Shown: positions 37,116-45,200 of the stretch, piece after piece
How positions within the stretch are numbered: the first letter of the stretch is position 1
Layout of the letters: each line of letters begins with the position of its first letter
Origin: Methylomonas koyamae
GTDB taxonomy: Bacteria > Pseudomonadota > Gammaproteobacteria > Methylococcales > Methylomonadaceae
Assembly (NCBI GenBank): GCA_945877625.1
Contig: CAMCSF010000003.1
Coordinates: forward strand, 1-47,864
Reading direction: 5' to 3'
DNA: 47,864 nt
Notes under the pieces: generated by a model
Database searches by the model: none
Told to the model about the DNA's origin: nothing
The model's input: only the letters and a program-made list of their open reading frames with translations
Position numbers and translations under genes: made by a program

Positions 37116-37489
37116 TAAGCTCCGGGTAAAACCTGTTTAATAATCTTGAGTAAATCAGCACCGCCCATAGGCTTAACCAACCAACCAGTAGCGCCGAGTT
37201 TTTTCGCTTCATCACGACGAGTTTGCTGATTTTCGGTGGTTAACACCAAAATCGGCGTGAAGCGTAAATTTGCCAAAGCCCGCGCGTGTTGAATCAATTC
37301 CAAACCGTTCATATTCGGCATATTGATGTCGGTGATAATTAAGTCGGGTTTTAAACCGCCTTTCAACTTATCTAAAGCCTGTACACCATCCGGTGCGGTT
37401 TCTACGATAAACCCGGCGATTTCTAAATTGTTTCTGACACTCATCAAAATAGTTGCTGAGTCATCAATCACGAAAATGGTCTTTGCCAT
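37115..37489 (-). CDS. CheY-like single-domain response regulator (second CheY)
   Basis: The 124 residues form one receiver domain with Asp9, Asp10, phospho-acceptor Asp54 (IITDINMPNMNG), Thr84/85 and Lys106 (LVKPM). There is no output domain. It overlaps the CheZ-like gene at TAATG, so the two are probably made together. It could be either the motor-binding CheY or a phosphate sink; the other receiver (40699-41067) stands next to cheA. Confidence 0.95.
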   Translation of the reverse strand: MAKTIFVIDDSATILMSVRNNLEIAGFIVETAPDGVQALDKLKGGLKPDLIITDINMPNMNGLELIQHARALANLRFTPILVLTTENQQTRRDEAKKLGATGWLVKPMGGADLLKIIKQVLPGA

Positions 37490-37600
37490 AATATTTTTTC
37501 CTAAACTAACGTCTATAAATACAATCTCGGTTGCTGCTATTTCGCCACAACAACCACTTTCAACCTCAATCCCACATTAACCCGTTAAAACCGATAAGCT

Positions 37601-37677
37601 GGAATCAGCACAGCGTTTCCGGCGAAAGCTTTAACGGTTTTCAATAAACTTCCAACCCGAAACGCGGTGCTGATTCG
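37601..37677. repeat. Long imperfect hairpin repeat, copy 2
   Basis: Arms GGAATCAGCACAGCGTTTC (37601-37619) and GAAACGCGGTGCTGATTCG (37659-37677) pair with two mismatches around a 39-base centre that closely resembles the centre of copy 1 (33376-33464). It lies in the 199-bp gap that splits the minus-strand cluster between the STAS gene and the second cheY. Confidence 0.8.
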
Positions 37678-37688
37678 GGCCTACAAAA

Positions 37689-37919
37689 TCACAAAACGGT
37701 TTTTAGCCAAGCGCGTAAATTTTCATCTTTCGGCCAAACCGCAATCTGGATTTTTGCGGCAATCAAAACTTGCAAATTCGCTGGGTGCAAATGGCTGCAA
37801 CGGCTTAAATCGAGCTTGGGATTGCTACGGTTTTGTAGCCAATCCAATAACGATTCGGCTTCATCAACACTAACCACGTCACTAAACACCGCTTGATTTT
37901 TTTTATATTCAATCGCCAT
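37689..37919 (-). CDS. Small STAS-like domain protein lacking the phospho-serine
   Basis: The 76 residues fit a single STAS (anti-sigma-antagonist) fold: LDLSRCSHLHPANLQVLIAAKIQI corresponds to the usual D-L-S-x-V-x-x-I-D-S-A-G-L-x-x-L-x-A block. In this protein the D-S-A-G motif is H-P-A-N, so the phosphorylatable Ser is absent. Its ATG overlaps the cheA stop (TAATG), with GGGAG before it, so it is coupled to cheA. Function is unknown; an adaptor in the chemotaxis complex is a guess. Confidence 0.65.
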   Translation of the reverse strand: MAIEYKKNQAVFSDVVSVDEAESLLDWLQNRSNPKLDLSRCSHLHPANLQVLIAAKIQIAVWPKDENLRAWLKTVL

Positions 37920-40699
37920 TACACCAACTCCCTGACATTAAGCACCATTAACACCGAGCCATCGCCCATCAAAGCCGAGCCAGAATAAGCGCCCAAACCA
38001 GCCAAAACACCGGTTAATGGTTTCTGAATCACATCAATGGTTTCGTGGAAGTCGTCAACAATCATGCCCATTTGCTCATTGCCGATTCTGACTACCAACA
38101 CGGCAATTTCATCATCGTCATTCACAATCGGTTCAGCCGTCAAATTCAACAGATTATTTAAAGCTTTCAAAGCGACAATATTGCCGCGTAACACGGTGGT
38201 TTTGCTTTGTTTAATGCTGACAATGTCTTTACGAGCAATTCGCACCGTTTCGACCACATTATCCATCGGCACACCAAAAATCTGATTATCCGATTCAATA
38301 ATCATCACTTTAGTCACCGCCATCGACAATGGCAAGGAGATACGAATTTTAGTGCCTTTACCGACTTGGCTTTCTAGCTGGATATTGCCGTTGACCTTTT
38401 CAACCGCAGTACGCACCACATCCATACCAACGCCACGACCGGACAAATCGGACACCACATCAGCGGTCGAAAAACCCGCCGCAAATACCAAATTCACCGC
38501 ATCACGATCAGTCAATCGCTCCAGTGCCGCCTCATCAATAATGCCTTTTTCATAGGCTTTACGTTTCACGATCACCGGATCAATGCCTTTACCGTCATCG
38601 CTAATTTCGATGATGACCTGATCGCCTTCCTGATTAGCGCGAATCGTTAAAGTACCCGTCGCCGATTTACCAGCGGCACGACGTACATCAGGGGTTTCCA
38701 GACCATGATCCAAACTGTTACGAACAATGTGAATCAAAGGATCGGCTAAGGCTTCGATAATATTTTTATCGGCTTCGGTATCTTCACCTTCCAAGACCAA
38801 ATGCACTTCTTTGTCTAATTTGCGCGAAATATCCCGCACCAAGCGTGGGAAACGCTGAAACACAAACGACACCGGCATCATCCGCACTTGCATAATCGCG
38901 TCTTGCATTTCTTCGGCGATCCGATTGATCACCGCATACTGGGCTTTAATTTCCCGCGCTAACTCTCGCACCGCATAATGTTCTTCTGCGCGTTGCGCCA
39001 AATAAGGCAGCGCATTTTTCGACACCACCATTTCGCCGATTAAATTCATCAAGCGATCAATTTTGGTTTGATCCACTTTTAAACTTTTGGCACTGGCAAT
39101 TTCTTCAGGACGGCGGCCAAATTTAGGACCTTCCTCAACTGTGCTAGTTTCTGGCGCAGCAAACGGCTGTTCAATAACAGGCTCAGGCGCTACTTCAATT
39201 AAGGTTGTTAAGCCTAAAGGTGGAACAGGTTTGACCACTTCTGGCTCGATGACCGCTTCAACAACCTCAACCTCAATGGCTTGCCGCGAAGCCAGCCAAT
39301 CTAATAGCGGCTGACTGCTTTCTGTACTCAATGACTGCTCAACCGCAATCTCAATCGCCGCCAGCGCTTGCGTGTCGCCCATCGCTTTACAGCAATTTTG
39401 TAACACACCTGCAACCGCTTTAACCCGACCAAACTGCCAAGAAGCGCCATCATCCAACATCAAAATCTGCTGTTGAGCGGCAAAAATAGCTTCTAAGGCC
39501 GCAGCGTCGTCTTCAGAAATACTCGGCGTTTTTACTGGCTCAGGTTCGACCATCGGCTGTTCAACAATCGCAACAGGTTCAAGCACTGGCGCAGGTTGTT
39601 GCGGTTCTGATTTAAGTACTGGTTTGCTTTCAAGCTTGGCTTGCGGATTTAAAACAGACCAATCAGGCGCGGTCAAACTACGCAGTGATTCGATTAAAAT
39701 CGAAATCGCTTGGTGATTCGGTGGCACCGTATCCAGCAATATAATCAACCAACGCAAGGCTGAAGACAGCCATAAATCGGGATTGCTGAGTTGCAACATG
39801 GTTTCGGCAACTTGGCGTAAGCTTGCCAAATCACCGGCTTCTAATTGCTGTAAAGCCTCGGTAACAAAATCTTCATAGACAGGGCCACCATTGGGATTAC
39901 CTTGCGGAATCACCAAGCCCCAAGGCTGAATTTCAATCAGCTGAATTTGATCGGGGACATAACGAAAATGTTCGATTAACTCTTCGCGTGGCGCGGTGCT
40001 AAGGACATGAAAATCCAACACACAGCGATAAGCATCCAAATCCGCCAACAACGGCAATGCTTCACGAACAACAATTTGCCCCCACAAAGTTTCTGGAGTT
40101 TGTCGGGCGGTAAAAAACGGATCATCACCTTGAAAAAAACAACCTTCAATCGGCGTATAAACCAGCCAATACAAACTATCGCCCGCCACCGCGCGTTGAT
40201 AAGCATCGACCCGCACTGATTCGGCTAAATCAGCCAACGGCAAACTCGCCGCATCCAGTGTCGCTACTGGTGTAATAGCAACTGGTTCGGCACTGGCATC
40301 GGTCAGTATGGCTTGCTTAGCCATTAACACCCGCAACGCTTCGGCTAAGCGATAAGAATCCACCGCACGCTCAGCGGCAATTTTGCCGTCTTGCTCGATT
40401 TCGTCACACAACATCGACACGAAATCCATCGCATCTAGCAATTGATCGGCTAAATGCTGCGAATAAGCCACACGGCCATCGCGTACCGCATCCATCAAAT
40501 CTTCGCCAGCATGCAAGACGCGAGTCATTTCAGGAAAATCAAACAGGCCACTATTACCTTTTAAGGTATGAACCAGCCGGAACAACTCCACCATCAAATG
40601 AGCATCATTAGGGGCTTGCTCCAACTGCATCAGCTTTTCGGCAATACCCTGCAAAAACTCACGCGCTTCCGATAAAAATTGCTCTAACAAGGGATTCAC
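37919..40699 (-). CDS. cheA: CheA-type chemotaxis histidine kinase, extra-long
   Basis: CheA phosphorylates CheY and CheB under receptor control. The 926 residues begin with an HPt domain (LVHTLKGNSGLF, His44), followed by an unusually long region (about 110-530) with no clear classical P2 domain and a Pro/Glu/Val-rich linker, then the dimerisation helices (VDQTKIDRLMNLIGEMVVSKNAL, near 540), the HATPase (IHIVRNSLDHGLE near 660, ISDDGKGID, GRGVGMDVV) and a CheW-like regulatory domain (about 790-926). The start is a GTG that shares bases with the stop of the upstream cheY (TAGTG), with GGAGG at good distance. The classical length is about 650-750 residues. Confidence 0.95.
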   Translation of the reverse strand: MNPLLEQFLSEAREFLQGIAEKLMQLEQAPNDAHLMVELFRLVHTLKGNSGLFDFPEMTRVLHAGEDLMDAVRDGRVAYSQHLADQLLDAMDFVSMLCDEIEQDGKIAAERAVDSYRLAEALRVLMAKQAILTDASAEPVAITPVATLDAASLPLADLAESVRVDAYQRAVAGDSLYWLVYTPIEGCFFQGDDPFFTARQTPETLWGQIVVREALPLLADLDAYRCVLDFHVLSTAPREELIEHFRYVPDQIQLIEIQPWGLVIPQGNPNGGPVYEDFVTEALQQLEAGDLASLRQVAETMLQLSNPDLWLSSALRWLIILLDTVPPNHQAISILIESLRSLTAPDWSVLNPQAKLESKPVLKSEPQQPAPVLEPVAIVEQPMVEPEPVKTPSISEDDAAALEAIFAAQQQILMLDDGASWQFGRVKAVAGVLQNCCKAMGDTQALAAIEIAVEQSLSTESSQPLLDWLASRQAIEVEVVEAVIEPEVVKPVPPLGLTTLIEVAPEPVIEQPFAAPETSTVEEGPKFGRRPEEIASAKSLKVDQTKIDRLMNLIGEMVVSKNALPYLAQRAEEHYAVRELAREIKAQYAVINRIAEEMQDAIMQVRMMPVSFVFQRFPRLVRDISRKLDKEVHLVLEGEDTEADKNIIEALADPLIHIVRNSLDHGLETPDVRRAAGKSATGTLTIRANQEGDQVIIEISDDGKGIDPVIVKRKAYEKGIIDEAALERLTDRDAVNLVFAAGFSTADVVSDLSGRGVGMDVVRTAVEKVNGNIQLESQVGKGTKIRISLPLSMAVTKVMIIESDNQIFGVPMDNVVETVRIARKDIVSIKQSKTTVLRGNIVALKALNNLLNLTAEPIVNDDDEIAVLVVRIGNEQMGMIVDDFHETIDVIQKPLTGVLAGLGAYSGSALMGDGSVLMVLNVRELV

Positions 40700-41067
40700 T
40701 AGCCAGCCTCCCCAAGTAATAAACGAACATGGGTTAATAACTGCAACGGCTTAACTGGCTTCACCAAATAGCCATTCGCGCCAGCTTTGTAAGCGGCAAC
40801 TTGGTCGTTAGCAGCGGCTTCGGTAGACACCATAATCGCCGGCACTTGCGAAATATCTTCGCCGCGTAATTCGCGTAAAAAGCCATAACCATCTAGCTTA
40901 GGCATGTTGACATCGACGATGTATAAATCAAACGATTCAAGCAGGGCTTTTTCCAGCGCTTCAATGCCATTTAAAGCTTCATCAACACTATAACCTGCGG
41001 TTTCGAGGATGTTGCGATGGTACATACGTACAGTGGCAGCATCATCAACTATCAAGATGCGTTTCAT
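40699..41067 (-). CDS. cheY: CheY-like response regulator next to cheA
   Basis: The 122 residues form one receiver domain with Asp8, Asp9, phospho-acceptor Asp52 (YIVDVNMPKLDG), Ser/Thr81-82 and Lys103 (LVKPV). Its ATG overlaps the cheR stop (ATGA) behind GGAGG. The direct coupling to cheA makes it the most likely motor-binding CheY, but the second copy at 37115 is equally possible. Confidence 0.95.
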   Translation of the reverse strand: MKRILIVDDAATVRMYHRNILETAGYSVDEALNGIEALEKALLESFDLYIVDVNMPKLDGYGFLRELRGEDISQVPAIMVSTEAAANDQVAAYKAGANGYLVKPVKPLQLLTHVRLLLGEAG

Positions 41068-41918
41068 CGCGCCTCCAGAGATTTTTGGTAAACAATTGCT
41101 TGAGGAAATTTGCGTATTTTGTAGATAGACGAAATCCGGCTCATTGATTCAGCATGACCTAAGCAAAGAAAACCGCCAGGACGCAGAGCATCAAAGAAAG
41201 TTTCTGCCGCCGCTTTACGCGACAAATCATCAAAATAAATCAACAAATTACGACAAAAGATTAGGTCGAAATTCCGATAATTACGGGTATCAGCGGGTTC
41301 TGCTAAATTAACGCGGGTAAATTCCACCGCTTCGCGCAAGTCTTGGCAGATTTGATAATCATCACCGACCCGCGAGAAATACTTGATTAACCAAGGCGCT
41401 GGCACATGCATCACCGAACGGGCTGAATAACGACCGACACGGGCTTTATGCAAAATCCCCGTATCAATGTCGGATGAGATAATCTCAACATCCCAATGAT
41501 GAATCCCCGCCCAGCGTTCAAGCAAATACATCGCTACCGTGTAAGGCTCTTCGCCGGATGATGACGGAATACACCAAACCCGAATCGGGCTGTTATCCGC
41601 TTTACGCTTAACAATTTCCGGCAAAATCGATTCGACCATGCACTCAAATTGATATTCCTCGCGCAAGAAATAGGTTTCGTTAACCGTCATTAAATTGGTC
41701 AACAATTGCAATTCTTCGCCCGACACCTGAAAACGCATCATGGTGAAGTAATTACGAAATGTATCGCTGTCAGTCGCTTCAATGCGTTCAATCAAACGTT
41801 TATCAACAAAATAACGCTTGGTTGGCTCAAAACTAATGCCAGTTTTGCGATAAAAATATTCTCTAAACTTCTGAAAATCATCATCACTAATGGTGAGTTT
41901 GGTTTTCTCAGTTTTCAT
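41064..41918 (-). CDS. cheR: CheR, chemoreceptor glutamate methyltransferase
   Basis: CheR methylates receptor glutamates with S-adenosylmethionine. The 284 residues show the helical N-terminal domain and the Rossmann domain with SSGEEPYTVAMYL (SAM site; the usual CSTGEEPY is PSSSGEEPY here), VEIISSDIDTGILHKARVGRYSARSV, and FDLIFCRNLLIYFDD (NxxIYF-type motif) and GGFLCLGHAES. The ATG lies 11 bp inside the HEAT gene. Confidence 0.97.
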   Translation of the reverse strand: MKTEKTKLTISDDDFQKFREYFYRKTGISFEPTKRYFVDKRLIERIEATDSDTFRNYFTMMRFQVSGEELQLLTNLMTVNETYFLREEYQFECMVESILPEIVKRKADNSPIRVWCIPSSSGEEPYTVAMYLLERWAGIHHWDVEIISSDIDTGILHKARVGRYSARSVMHVPAPWLIKYFSRVGDDYQICQDLREAVEFTRVNLAEPADTRNYRNFDLIFCRNLLIYFDDLSRKAAAETFFDALRPGGFLCLGHAESMSRISSIYKIRKFPQAIVYQKSLEAR

Positions 41919-42531
41919 TAATTCGTCTCAATGCCAAATCAGCGGCGAACTGAATATAAGGCTCATCGCTAAACCGCGCTTTGAGTTGAGCTAAGGGTTC
42001 GAGCGCCGCTTGGCTACCGACTTCGCCTAATAAATCGACTGCTGTAGCACAGACATTGACATGAGCATCGTTGCTAATCACATCAATTAACCAACCTTCC
42101 ACTTCGGGATGGCATAAAGATTCCAAGACATTGACAGTGAAAATCCGCACATCAGGATCAGCATCGGCCAATAAACCCAGCATAATCGGCGCAACTTCAT
42201 CGGGCATTTGCTTCATCGCTTCCACCACTTCATTACGCAAAGCCGCATCTTCACTGCGCAAGCACTCGACCATACCAGCCACCGCGTCAGGATCACCTAA
42301 GCGGGTTAAGCTGGTTAATATCACTTCGCGTACTGATTGTGATTGCTCGACCTTTAATCGCTCCATCAAATCAACCGCATAGCCTGGCAAATCTGCCAAA
42401 TCACGAGCCGCCCAACGGCGAACGCTGGCATCATCCGACTCAAGCTCCGCTAATAAAGTACGGCTATCGCGCACCGGCTCAGCTTGATTTTCAGCAATCG
42501 CTTCACTGCTATTCTTTTTGACAAATGCCAT
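41908..42531 (-). CDS. HEAT-repeat protein embedded in the chemotaxis operon
   Basis: The 207 residues contain about four to five HEAT-type helical pairs: DDASVRRWAARDLADL, QSVREVILTSLTRLGDPDAV, EDAALRNEVVEAMKQM, DADPDVRIFTVNVLESLCHPE and NDAHVNVCATAVDLLGEVGSQ. Such repeats act as protein-binding scaffolds. It has a good GGGAG site and overlaps cheR by 11 bp, so it is made with CheB and CheR and may tether or tune them. No enzyme motif is seen; precise role unknown. Confidence 0.88.
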   Translation of the reverse strand: MAFVKKNSSEAIAENQAEPVRDSRTLLAELESDDASVRRWAARDLADLPGYAVDLMERLKVEQSQSVREVILTSLTRLGDPDAVAGMVECLRSEDAALRNEVVEAMKQMPDEVAPIMLGLLADADPDVRIFTVNVLESLCHPEVEGWLIDVISNDAHVNVCATAVDLLGEVGSQAALEPLAQLKARFSDEPYIQFAADLALRRINEN

Positions 42532-42544
42532 TGATAAACTCCCG

Positions 42545-43621
42545 TTATCGCCCAGCCCAAACCGTCAGCTGTTTAGCGACTTTCGCCGCATCCAACACCA
42601 AATTTGCGCCACCTTTTTTAATTAATTCAGCCGGCATCCCAAACACCACGCAGGATTCTTGGGATTCAGCAATCGTGCGTCCGCCGCGTTTTTTAATTTC
42701 GGTAAAGGCATCAGAACCATCATTGCCCATGCCGGTTAACATCACAGCAATTACATTGGCGGGATCGAAATGTTCCAATACCGAACGTCCCAATAATTCC
42801 ACCGAAGGATGCCAGAGAAATTCGGCTGATTCGGGTTTTGGTAATACCGTTAATTTACCCGCCCGATTGACTAACACCATATCGGCGCCGCCTTTGGCGA
42901 TATAAATCATCCCCGGTTGCAACACCATCGGCGATGCTGCCTCAACCACGTCCAAAGCACAGACCTGATTTAAACGGTCGGCGAACGAGCGAGTAAATGC
43001 CGCCGGCATGTGTTGCGCTACTAACACGGGAAAAGGAAAATCAGCCGGCAATTGCGGCAAAATATCTTCCAAGGTTCTAGGACCACCAGTTGAAACGCCG
43101 ATAATCACCAAGCCATCAGTGTTAGTGAAACCGCTGCGAGAACTAATCGAACCACGCGCCGCGACCTTTTCTCGGTCATCACGCATTTGTTTGACTAAGC
43201 CGGTAATCGCAGGCGACTTGGCCTTAATCTTAGCTCTGGCTGCCGAACGGACTTTGCTGATTAATTCAGCTTTTACCTCTTCCATCGACAAGGAAATGGT
43301 ACCGCCGGGTTTAGCAACATAATCAACCGCGCCTAAATTCAAGGCTTCAAAAGTTGCTAAAGCGCCCTGCTCGGTCAGTGATGACACCATCACCACCGGC
43401 ACTGGCCGCTCTGCCATGATTAATGACAAAGCGGTCAGACCGTCCATTTCTGGCATGTTGATGTCTAAGGTCACAACATCCGGTTGGAAGTCGCGGTTTT
43501 CCGCGACTGCCTCTTGGCCATTTCTCGCTTGGCGTATTTGAAACCCGCCAACAGACTCAAATACTTGTGTTAACTGGCGGCGCATTAACGCCGAGTCATC
43601 AACAATCAGTAACTTGGTCAC
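42545..43621 (-). CDS. cheB: CheB, receptor methylesterase/deamidase response regulator
   Basis: CheB removes receptor methyl groups when phosphorylated by CheA. From the GTG at 43621 it has 358 residues: a receiver domain (Asp53 in TLDINMPEMDG, LVIP-type end at VAKPGG) and a C-terminal esterase with catalytic Ser177 (IGVSTGG), His204 (VAQHMPAAFT) and Asp301 (MLTGMGNDG). I prefer the GTG because GGGAG stands 5 bp before it and it overlaps the CheW stop by 4 bp (GTGA); the track start is an ATG at 43633 with a poorer site. Confidence 0.96.
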   Translation of the reverse strand: MTKLLIVDDSALMRRQLTQVFESVGGFQIRQARNGQEAVAENRDFQPDVVTLDINMPEMDGLTALSLIMAERPVPVVMVSSLTEQGALATFEALNLGAVDYVAKPGGTISLSMEEVKAELISKVRSAARAKIKAKSPAITGLVKQMRDDREKVAARGSISSRSGFTNTDGLVIIGVSTGGPRTLEDILPQLPADFPFPVLVAQHMPAAFTRSFADRLNQVCALDVVEAASPMVLQPGMIYIAKGGADMVLVNRAGKLTVLPKPESAEFLWHPSVELLGRSVLEHFDPANVIAVMLTGMGNDGSDAFTEIKKRGGRTIAESQESCVVFGMPAELIKKGGANLVLDAAKVAKQLTVWAGR

Positions 43622-45189
43622 ACCGTCTCCCATTCGCCACTGCTAATTTTGCTCAACTCATCGCTGTCAATCAGATAAGCGGTTTCAATTAACTGCACCA
43701 TACGTTTTTGTTTTTCCATATTCGCCATCCGCGCCAACAAGCGACCTTGTTCGCTGGATAATTGTGGCGATGGTTCAATCAAGGATTTCGGAATTTTCAA
43801 CACTTCAGCAACATGGTCAACAATAAAACCGGTGCGAACATCGGCAATCATAAACACCATAATCCGCTGTCTATCGGTGCGTGCCAATTTCTCCAAGCCT
43901 AAGCGAGCGCGTAAATCAATCACCGGTAACACAGTCCCGCGCAGATTAATTACCCCTTCGACAGAACCCGGTGCTTTCGGCACATGAATCAACTCATCAG
44001 GCACGCGGACAATTTCTTGTACGTTATTAATCTCGACGCCAAATTCTTCTTTACCGAGATGGAAAACCACCACCTGCTCTTCGTCATCAACGCTGTCATC
44101 GAGCTCGGCGTTATTGTCGATGTCTTGATAGCTATCACTCACAGTATTCAAAGCCTCTTTAATCGCAGAATGATCAAACAAGTTACGCGCCGTAACAATA
44201 GACACCAAACGCTTGCCATCGTCTAAGCGACAAATCTCAGCAATGTCAGCCAGATTGCCTTCGCTGGCTAATAACACCGGCATCGGATCAACCAAATTTT
44301 TCGGCACACGCAACACTTCGCTAACCGCATCGACCGCCAAACCGACTTCTGCACCGCCCAAACTTAACACCACAATTCGGCTTTTTTCATCCAAATCACG
44401 ATCCGATAAGTCAAACAAACGCCGTAAATCGACTAATGGCAACAAACGGCTACGCAAGGTAATCAAACCCAAAACGTGCGGGGCTGAATGCGGGACATGA
44501 ACCACGGTATCAGGTACTTGAATGATTTCTTGCACATCATCAATCGAAATCGCGTATTCCTGACCAGCCACATCAAAGCTAACTAATTGCAATTCATCAC
44601 TGTCTTGCTCGTCGCTGTCAGCGCTATTGGTATCGATGGCCATATTAGCCGCTAAATTGCTGGTTTTCGCTAAAGCAGCAATTTGGGCAAATTCACGGTG
44701 AATCAGCTTTTCAAAATCCAGCACCATAATCATGCTGTGACCACCGACATTGTTAATAATGCCGGTCAACAAATCGCTATCAACGGTGCTGCGAATCGCA
44801 TCAACGTCTTCGATTTGGTTGATATTAACTTCCACCACGCTGGAGACTTGATCAACCACAAAGCCTAAAGGCTGGCCGACATCAATTACCACTGCACGGG
44901 TCGAATCATCATGTACCCGCTCAGCAAAGCCAAACAAGCGACGCAATGACACAATCGGCAATACCTTGCCGCGCAAATTAGCCAAACCATCTAAAGTAGG
45001 CGGCGCTAAAGGTACGCGCACCACCTCGGGTAAACGGATAATTTCCTGAACCGGCGCCATATCCACAGCAAACACTTCGTTATCGGCAATAAAAGTCACA
45101 AATTGCCGAGTGTCAGAGGCCAATTCTTCAAAACCATCCTCACTCAAGCTGGCCTGATCGGCCTGCTGTTCTAGTGTATCGGTAGTCAT
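43618..45189 (-). CDS. CheW-type coupling protein with three tandem CheW domains
   Basis: CheW couples receptors to CheA. The 523 residues hold three full CheW domains in a row: about 28-165 (FVTFIADNEVFAVDMAPVQEIIRLPEVVRVP), about 205-345 (LVSFDVAGQEYAISIDDVQEIIQVPDTVVHVP) and about 372-505 (VVVFHLGKEEFGVEINNVQEIVRVPDELIHVP), each with the NLRGxVLPIVxLRxxxG-type strand. The domains are joined by acidic linkers. A normal CheW has one domain (about 160 residues). GGAG lies 6 bp before the ATG. No single-domain CheW is in the window. Confidence 0.95.
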   Translation of the reverse strand: MTTDTLEQQADQASLSEDGFEELASDTRQFVTFIADNEVFAVDMAPVQEIIRLPEVVRVPLAPPTLDGLANLRGKVLPIVSLRRLFGFAERVHDDSTRAVVIDVGQPLGFVVDQVSSVVEVNINQIEDVDAIRSTVDSDLLTGIINNVGGHSMIMVLDFEKLIHREFAQIAALAKTSNLAANMAIDTNSADSDEQDSDELQLVSFDVAGQEYAISIDDVQEIIQVPDTVVHVPHSAPHVLGLITLRSRLLPLVDLRRLFDLSDRDLDEKSRIVVLSLGGAEVGLAVDAVSEVLRVPKNLVDPMPVLLASEGNLADIAEICRLDDGKRLVSIVTARNLFDHSAIKEALNTVSDSYQDIDNNAELDDSVDDEEQVVVFHLGKEEFGVEINNVQEIVRVPDELIHVPKAPGSVEGVINLRGTVLPVIDLRARLGLEKLARTDRQRIMVFMIADVRTGFIVDHVAEVLKIPKSLIEPSPQLSSEQGRLLARMANMEKQKRMVQLIETAYLIDSDELSKISSGEWETV

Positions 45190-45200
45190 AATCGCTCCCC

